Source of the DNA: Lentisphaerota bacterium
Lineage (GTDB): Bacteria > Verrucomicrobiota > Kiritimatiellia > UBA8416 > JAFGTH01
Direction: 5' to 3'
NCBI GenBank assembly: GCA_016934225.1
Contig: JAFGTH010000210.1
Location: 1 to 19,248, forward strand
Length of the DNA stretch: 19,248 nt
The notes under the pieces were generated by a model that was not told the origin of the DNA, made no database searches, and worked only from the letters and a program-made list of their open reading frames with translations. Below are positions 14,445 to 19,248 of this stretch, piece after piece. Numbering within the stretch: the stretch's first letter is position 1; each line of letters begins with the position of its first letter. A program made the translations under genes and the position numbers.

Positions 14445-15839
14445 TTACGATATGATGTTACATTGCAGCCCCATGAAATCTGCAAATGCCCGGATTCCTT
14501 CCATCTCATTTCCCATTATCAGCGCACTGTGATGTGTGCCGCCATATTGCGAATATTTCTCCAGAAACGATTCCAAGGGCAACACGGGCTTCATCCAGCC
14601 ACGCACACTGTCTTTCATTTCCGCAACGCTCGTATCTCCAAGCATTTCTACCGGAGCCGCAATCAAGCTGAAGCTGTCGTTCGGGCCCGGCACAATATCC
14701 ACAAATGTCGCCGGCCCTTGTTTTAGACAACATGTGAGCTTCGCCGGATTTTGCGCCGGAGTGTATGGGAAATTGTACTCGATCAAACGCGGTTGTTCCA
14801 TCGCAAGGACGGGATTAACTTCTCCCATGTGCGACAGAAACAGGCTTGAACCCTCCCAATCAGGACAAAATAACTCTGTAAATGTCACTTCGCCAAAACC
14901 CTGCGACAGCGCGCCTACCAACGCGGCTGTAAGCACGTCTCCTTCGCCCGCATATCCAATCCCGCGCGCCATCGCCTTGCAGGCTTCAAGAAACGGAACA
15001 GTATCAACCGGTCCTTCGCTCATCGAAAATGCGAGGAAATTCATGCTGAACGCATCGTATCCGCCGGTTTCCAGTATCCTTCGCGTCGCCAAACACACTC
15101 GAAGCGAACGCCGATGCACATCTTCTGCCAAGTCGCAACAGTATTTCTCTCTGTCTGCCGCCAGTTCATTATCAATATCTTTGACCGTAACCAAGTCTAC
15201 GCTTCCGGCTAATTCGTCCAAACCCGCCTGATGGACTGTAATGCCAAGCGCCTTGAGAAGCGTATCCGACTCAACGTAGAAATCGCCCATCCCCTTAAAA
15301 GAATCTCCTATGCGCAGCACTTTTGTCCGAGACATGTGTCGCGCCGCCATTGCTCCGCGTATCATTGCCACGGCTCGCTTTATTACTTTACTGTCGCCCG
15401 CATATCCCGCGACTATGCAAAACCGCTTACCGTGACGGCGCAACATACATGTCATGTCCATTACACCGTGTATTCCATGATTATACATTATGCGATCAGG
15501 ATGTGTGTTTCTCCCAAAACGCATATCCATGGTTACATCCAGAACAACAATCGGCAGTTCCGTGCCAATCAAAGCGTCAATGCTTTCCAAAGATGGTGAA
15601 TATGCCAAATGCAGCGTTACTATACAGTCAGCTGATTCTTGTTCGAAACGCAAAACCGCATTGCCGAATTCGTTCGCCAATCTGCATACATCCGCGGTTA
15701 TAACATCAACTCCATTTGCTTTAAAACTATTGACAATCTTGTCTATCAATGGCTGAAAAGATTTCCGCACCTCCGGTAGAGTTTTGTCATAAAGCTCAAG
15801 GTACAACGGCAACAGACCAATCTTCGGTTTCTTACCCAT
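14445..15839 (-). CDS. L-arabinose/L-fucose isomerase-family protein
   Basis: The 464-residue protein resembles the C-terminal half of AraA/FucI-fold isomerases. The four metal ligands of AraA (E306, E333, H350, H450 in E. coli) appear to correspond to E299 in GYAGEGD, E322 in TFTELF, H337 in FLSHMGE and H436/H437 in GGTHH. It is therefore probably an active Mn-dependent aldose-ketose isomerase. Overall similarity to classical AraA is modest, and it is not FucI, so the sugar is unknown. It starts 14 bases after the kinase stop, with GGAGAG eight bases before the ATG. It is downstream of kinase and regulator and upstream of the amidohydrolase. Confidence 0.83.
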   Translation of the reverse strand: MGKKPKIGLLPLYLELYDKTLPEVRKSFQPLIDKIVNSFKANGVDVITADVCRLANEFGNAVLRFEQESADCIVTLHLAYSPSLESIDALIGTELPIVVLDVTMDMRFGRNTHPDRIMYNHGIHGVMDMTCMLRRHGKRFCIVAGYAGDSKVIKRAVAMIRGAMAARHMSRTKVLRIGDSFKGMGDFYVESDTLLKALGITVHQAGLDELAGSVDLVTVKDIDNELAADREKYCCDLAEDVHRRSLRVCLATRRILETGGYDAFSMNFLAFSMSEGPVDTVPFLEACKAMARGIGYAGEGDVLTAALVGALSQGFGEVTFTELFCPDWEGSSLFLSHMGEVNPVLAMEQPRLIEYNFPYTPAQNPAKLTCCLKQGPATFVDIVPGPNDSFSLIAAPVEMLGDTSVAEMKDSVRGWMKPVLPLESFLEKYSQYGGTHHSALIMGNEMEGIRAFADFMGLQCNIIS

Positions 15840-15853
15840 CGTATTCTCTCCAT

Positions 15854-17338
15854 TTATTCGAACGTTATATTCCCGCCGGCTGAGATATCGCCATATAACC
15901 GATCAAATAAGTTCAAATACTCATGATAACCTTCCACAATGGCCGACATTGTGCGTTCGGAAACTTTCGGCGCTCGTTTCGTTTCAGCCGTTGCCGCCTT
16001 TGCACAAAATGCCGACAACGCGCCACGCGTACCTGACAAATCCGGCTCTTTCAGATAGTAAACCGGCAGGGGATGAAATAATGCGGCAAGCAATGTTCGG
16101 AAAAATTCTCCCTTACTGGCGCCTCCTCCCAAGACGACACTGTCAACTTTTTTCCTGTTTTTTACTTCGGCAAATATGCGCGCCATCTCGCAGGCCATTG
16201 ACAACGCTAACGCCCGGAGCAGTTCTTCCTTGTCAGTTTGCGGGCCGACACCAAAGAAAGTTCCGCCGCCAATCGCTCGATTGTTCAAAGGATTGCCCAT
16301 GTTCAGCCATGGTAATGCAACAAGTCCTTCATGCGGCATAAGTCGGCGGCGAAATACCAAACGGGCTTTTGTAAGCGCTTTGTTATGATCCTCATTCATA
16401 AGATGTCGCAGTGCCCAATCCCAAGTTATATTACCGGTAAATAATGCCTGTATTACCAAGTAGCCTTTGCCAATAATGGCGGGTATTGGAAATTGCGTTG
16501 GCGAATGCCATTTCGAAGTTTTGGGCAACAGATAGTTGCCCACCCACGCAGTGCCCAGTGAACATTGTAACGGACGCCTGGAAACACCAGACGCCGATAT
16601 ATAACCTGCTTCATGATCCATATACGGCCCCGCAACCGGTATGTTATTAGATAGTCCCAGTTCTTGCGCCATATGCGAATTCATTGGATGAATCTCATGT
16701 CCTTTTCGCATAGGCGCCACAAATGATATCGGCATTTGAACAAGATCCATCAGTCGCTGGTCAAGCCTTTGATCCACAGCGTTGTAACAACCGATCTGAA
16801 GCGCATTACACGCGTCTTGTCGCCAAACACCGGTCAAGTGAAAATAGCAGAACTCGCCCGCACCCACATATATATTGTCTGGCTTCATGATTTCCGGTCT
16901 CGTATCTTTCAGCCACAAAATCTTCGCCAATCCATGGCCTGGGTCATCACGAAGAGTATATTTGCGCCAAAATGAGGATTTGATTTTTTCTTTTACTACA
17001 GGAAGATACGCTCTTGCCCGAGCATCATTCCAAATCATCATAGGGGTCAATGACTGACCGGTCTTCTTGTCGGCAATTATCGTACTGCCGCCTTGCGCAG
17101 CAAGTCCCATGCCTTCAACCGCTCTCCATCGTCGTCCAAGCTTGTCTCGAAGCTCAAAAAGAACACCTATTAACGCCCGTTTCAAACCTGTCGGCGATTG
17201 TTCGCGAGCTCCGTCCCTGCCTACGGAGAGTTTCAAACGATTTCCGGCTTCGGCTAAAGATTTGCCGCTTACAGAATCGAACGCAGCCGCTTTCAATACA
17301 GTGCTGCCTACGTCAATACCTATTAGTATGCCCGGCAT
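15854..17338 (-). CDS. FGGY-family carbohydrate kinase
   Basis: The 494-residue protein has the actin-like ATPase fold of FGGY kinases, which phosphorylate ketoses, polyols or glycerol. Visible motifs are the N-terminal phosphate loop GIDVGST (7-13), WNDARAR (103-109), the catalytic Asp in GPYMDHEAG (D241), the loop SLGTAW (260-265), and VVLGGGASKGEFF (401-413). The family is close to xylulokinase and rhamnulokinase, but I cannot give a substrate. The open frame extends 28 codons upstream, but I chose ATG 17338 because the ATPase motif begins four residues in. The ribosome binding site is weak. It follows deoR by 29 bases and precedes the isomerase by 14. Confidence 0.9.
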   Translation of the reverse strand: MPGILIGIDVGSTVLKAAAFDSVSGKSLAEAGNRLKLSVGRDGAREQSPTGLKRALIGVLFELRDKLGRRWRAVEGMGLAAQGGSTIIADKKTGQSLTPMMIWNDARARAYLPVVKEKIKSSFWRKYTLRDDPGHGLAKILWLKDTRPEIMKPDNIYVGAGEFCYFHLTGVWRQDACNALQIGCYNAVDQRLDQRLMDLVQMPISFVAPMRKGHEIHPMNSHMAQELGLSNNIPVAGPYMDHEAGYISASGVSRRPLQCSLGTAWVGNYLLPKTSKWHSPTQFPIPAIIGKGYLVIQALFTGNITWDWALRHLMNEDHNKALTKARLVFRRRLMPHEGLVALPWLNMGNPLNNRAIGGGTFFGVGPQTDKEELLRALALSMACEMARIFAEVKNRKKVDSVVLGGGASKGEFFRTLLAALFHPLPVYYLKEPDLSGTRGALSAFCAKAATAETKRAPKVSERTMSAIVEGYHEYLNLFDRLYGDISAGGNITFE

Positions 17339-17367
17339 TTTATTGATCGGCGCCCAGATTATTGTTA

Positions 17368-18141
17368 TTATTCGTTTGTAACTTTGGCATATATCACTTC
17401 GCATTCCGCCTGTCCGACCCATTCGCGGACTTCAGGCGAACACTCATCATCAGTAATTATCGTATCTATTTCGTTCAGTGATGCGCATTGGACAAATGCC
17501 GTTCTTGCAAATTTGCTGCTGTCAACCACAAGTACTGCTTTGTCGCTGTTTTCAATCATTGCCTTTGATATTTGGGAGATTCGAACATCTGTCGTAAAAC
17601 TACCATCTCGCGTAACGGCATCAGCGCCAAGAATACTTATATGCGTACGGAAATTCTTCAGATTGTCTTCCGTCAACGGACCGGTCAGATCGGGACTGAA
17701 CTTGCGCACACTCCCGCCAAGCAGAATCAGTTCTATATTATCGCAGCCCTGAAGCACTGAAGCTATGGCCAATGAAGTAGTTAATACAGTCAAATTGTCA
17801 ACAGATGCCAGCACCCTGGCAACTTCGAGCGTAGTAGTGCCAGTATCCAGAGACACCGACATTCCCGGCAATACCATTCGTGCCGCCTCGGCGGCAATAG
17901 CCCGTTTCTGATGAATACATAATTGTGACTTGTCTTTGAATTCGAATTGAACAATGCCGGTTCTGGAAAGCACCGCTCCGCCATGAGTCCTGCTCAATTG
18001 ACCGGATCGGGACAAAGAAGCAAGATCCCGGCGTATCGTCATTACACTAACACCAAGCTGATTTACTAACGATTCAACGGTTGACTCACCGTCTCTTGCT
18101 AGAATTTCGAGAATACGATCCTGCCGAATGTTTCTCTTCAC
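17368..18141 (-). CDS. DeoR-family transcriptional regulator
   Basis: The 257-residue protein has an N-terminal winged helix-turn-helix (STVESLVNQLGVSVMTIRRDL, residues 20-40, then RTHGGA). A C-terminal sugar-phosphate sensor follows (SLDTGTTTLEVAR, LILLGGSVR, LGADAVTRDGSFTTD, VLVVDSSKF). DeoR-type proteins are usually repressors released by a phosphorylated intermediate of their own pathway. A position between aldolase and kinase fits autoregulation of this operon. The start is GTG at 18141 with AAGGGG eight bases upstream. Confidence 0.93.
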   Translation of the reverse strand: MKRNIRQDRILEILARDGESTVESLVNQLGVSVMTIRRDLASLSRSGQLSRTHGGAVLSRTGIVQFEFKDKSQLCIHQKRAIAAEAARMVLPGMSVSLDTGTTTLEVARVLASVDNLTVLTTSLAIASVLQGCDNIELILLGGSVRKFSPDLTGPLTEDNLKNFRTHISILGADAVTRDGSFTTDVRISQISKAMIENSDKAVLVVDSSKFARTAFVQCASLNEIDTIITDDECSPEVREWVGQAECEVIYAKVTNE

Positions 18142-18174
18142 GCGCCTATCCCCTTGCTCGCATCAAATCATTGC

Positions 18175-18199
18175 TCGGGCACATAACATCTGCGCCCGA
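18175..18199 (-). promoter_or_regulatory. Intercistronic hairpin after the aldolase gene
   Basis: On the minus-strand RNA, UCGGGCGCA pairs with UGUGCCCGA (9 bp with one G-U) around a seven-base loop, starting five bases after the aldolase stop. There is no U-tract on this strand, so it is more likely a 3' stabiliser or partial attenuator than a full terminator. Confidence 0.5.
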
Positions 18200-18203
18200 A
18201 ATT

Positions 18204-19019
18204 TTAACCGGTCAAATCATACTTTCGCACAACATCCCGCGCCATTGCATTCTTTTTAACGATATCCTGCAGAGCGGAAATGAAAGCAGACGGTTTTGAT
18301 GCCTGAACCGCATTCCTTCCGAATACAACTCCAGATGCGCCATCTGATATCTCTCGTTCAGCCAGTTCCAGAGCGTCTTTATCTGTCGGGGTTTTTTCCG
18401 CCCCGAGACCAAGAATTGGAATGGGACAAGTCGAAGTCACTTCTTTGAAATTATTTGTGTAGAAAGTCTTTATTGCATCCGCCCCTAATTCAGCGAGCAT
18501 ACGACAACCGATCAATATTTCTTCATGAAATTCTTCGGCGCCTTTTGTAAGATGGCTATGTGGAAAATATTCGCCAATTACCGGCAACCCGATTTTGTGC
18601 GCCTTGATACATAAATCGGTAAATATTTCCGAGTTCCTGGCGTCCGTCGCTTCATCTCCTGTTTTAAGTGTCAAACAAATCAAGACACAATCCGCGCCCA
18701 ATGCGGCAGCATCGCTCGGTTGATAAAGATTCGAAATGACGGAATCTCTGTAGCCCCATTTGAATGCAAACACGCTGTTGTAGTTCAATCGCACAATTGC
18801 CATCGGTGAGTTTCGCCTCGAGAAACAGGCTTGCGCATGCGGCAACATTCCCGGTGATAATAATATACCATCAGCGCCATCGCCAATTCTCGACAGCATC
18901 CCAGCAATATCCTCCATTCCTGCATGCGGCCCATCAAACATGCCATGATCACACGCAACAATAACAGCCCTGCCGGATTCTCCAAAAAGACGCCCAAATC
19001 TGATCGCTCGACCACTCAT
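18204..19019 (-). CDS. Class I aldolase of the DhnA/LsrF family
   Basis: The 271-residue TIM-barrel protein resembles E. coli LsrF and DhnA-type fructose-bisphosphate aldolases. Shared blocks are DHGMFDGPHAGMEDI (24-38), LSPGML (54-59), and GADAIKTFYTNNF (179-191), where K184 would form the Schiff base. SDGASGVVFGRNAVQ (225-239) follows. It probably cleaves a ketose 1-phosphate into DHAP and an aldehyde, but LsrF itself is a thiolase, so the reaction is not certain. The frame has an 18-codon upstream extension starting TTG. I chose ATG 19019 because GGAGGG lies seven bases before it. It is the first gene of the sugar operon and is followed by a hairpin and the deoR gene. Confidence 0.88.
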   Translation of the reverse strand: MSGRAIRFGRLFGESGRAVIVACDHGMFDGPHAGMEDIAGMLSRIGDGADGILLSPGMLPHAQACFSRRNSPMAIVRLNYNSVFAFKWGYRDSVISNLYQPSDAAALGADCVLICLTLKTGDEATDARNSEIFTDLCIKAHKIGLPVIGEYFPHSHLTKGAEEFHEEILIGCRMLAELGADAIKTFYTNNFKEVTSTCPIPILGLGAEKTPTDKDALELAEREISDGASGVVFGRNAVQASKPSAFISALQDIVKKNAMARDVVRKYDLTG

Positions 19020-19087
19020 TTTATATCCCTCCAAACTAAAATGTTCGTTTTTGTGCGTATCCGCTTGTTTCAAACATCACGGTATTA

Positions 19088-19116
19088 ACGATACATGTAC
19101 GTAACCACTTATTCAA
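19088..19116 (-). promoter_or_regulatory. Candidate promoter of the sugar operon
   Basis: On the minus strand, TTGAAT (19111-19116) and TATCGT (19088-19093) are 17 bases apart. Each matches consensus at four of six. The region is strongly AT-rich, with an A8 tract upstream. The leader would be about 62 bases. Confidence 0.4.
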
Positions 19117-19169
19117 GAGAAAAACATAATCCGTTGTCTGCTTTTTTTTGGATTTGTTTCAATGTATAC

Positions 19170-19192
19170 ACGTTTTACGTTTGATTATCAAA
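19170..19192. repeat. ACGTTT direct repeats next to a TTTGAT-T-ATCAAA palindrome
   Basis: ACGTTT occurs at 19170-19175 and again at 19177-19182, and the second overlaps a perfect 13-base palindrome at 19180-19192. DeoR-family regulators often bind short direct or inverted repeats upstream of their operons. The site is about 60 bases upstream of the candidate -35. Binding is inferred only. Confidence 0.3.
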
Positions 19193-19248
19193 TTTTAAAC
19201 CGATAAAATTGAGAATAAATATTAGTTTGCATTGTGCTACTCAAGTAA

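Noticed and set aside
17339..17422. 28-codon N-terminal extension of the FGGY kinase
   Set aside because: It overlaps the 3' end of deoR and adds no conserved sequence before the ATPase motif.
19020..19073. 18-codon N-terminal extension of the aldolase
   Set aside because: It starts with TTG and has no ribosome site, whereas the ATG at 19019 has GGAGGG at ideal spacing.
1..19248. Bacterial microcompartment, CRISPR, toxin-antitoxin, prophage or IS elements
   Set aside because: No shell proteins, regularly spaced repeats, transposases, integrases or phage structural proteins are visible in any frame.

Overview
The window looks like chromosomal DNA from a Gram-negative, saccharolytic bacterium. 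The evidence is a complete Tol-Pal cell-envelope operon, an outer-membrane porin-like protein, lipoprotein signal peptides and sugar-catabolic genes. The mix of gene families (a TorF/Gcw_chp-type porin, a tiny lysine/alanine-rich H1-like protein, several sugar isomerase and kinase genes) reminds me of the PVC superphylum, perhaps Lentisphaerota or Kiritimatiellota. That placement is a guess from memory. I see no rRNA, tRNA, insertion sequence, phage gene or CRISPR array.

Layout from left to right. Positions 1-597 hold the 3' part of an unrecognised gene. After a 362-base spacer with two related palindromes around a candidate promoter comes a 665-residue calcineurin-type phosphoesterase with a large uncharacterised C-terminal half (960-2957). 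A fucI gene (L-fucose isomerase, 3112-4974) follows with its own good promoter. Convergent to it is a seven-gene minus-strand operon, tolQ-tolR-tolA-tolB-pal-tatA-tatC (9723 to 5046), driven by a near-consensus promoter at 9820-9848.

Upstream of tolQ lies a self-contained small transcription unit on the minus strand. A predicted strong promoter (10211-10239) has phased A-tracts just upstream. A leader of roughly 155 bases ends in a hairpin, followed by a ten-base perfect Shine-Dalgarno sequence. The unit encodes a 31-residue protein with 18 lysines (9951-10046) and ends in two hairpins. The protein is below normal gene-calling size and would be missed by most pipelines. Next are a small lipoprotein with a palindrome over its -10 box (10375-10680), a sugar-phosphate-type nucleotidyltransferase that may be translated from a leaderless mRNA (10924-11868), a porin-like protein (11954-12727) and a convergent lipoprotein (12734-13150).

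The right end is a minus-strand sugar catabolic operon in the order DhnA/LsrF-type aldolase, DeoR-family regulator, FGGY kinase, AraA-like isomerase and amidohydrolase (19019 to 13349). The set fits a route of isomerisation, phosphorylation and retro-aldol cleavage, like the L-fucose and L-rhamnose pathways but with non-orthologous enzymes. The substrate is not identifiable from sequence. With the separate fucI this suggests catabolism of deoxysugars or similar aldoses. No transporter or glycoside hydrolase is in the window. Promoter, operator and terminator calls are pattern matches made by eye.
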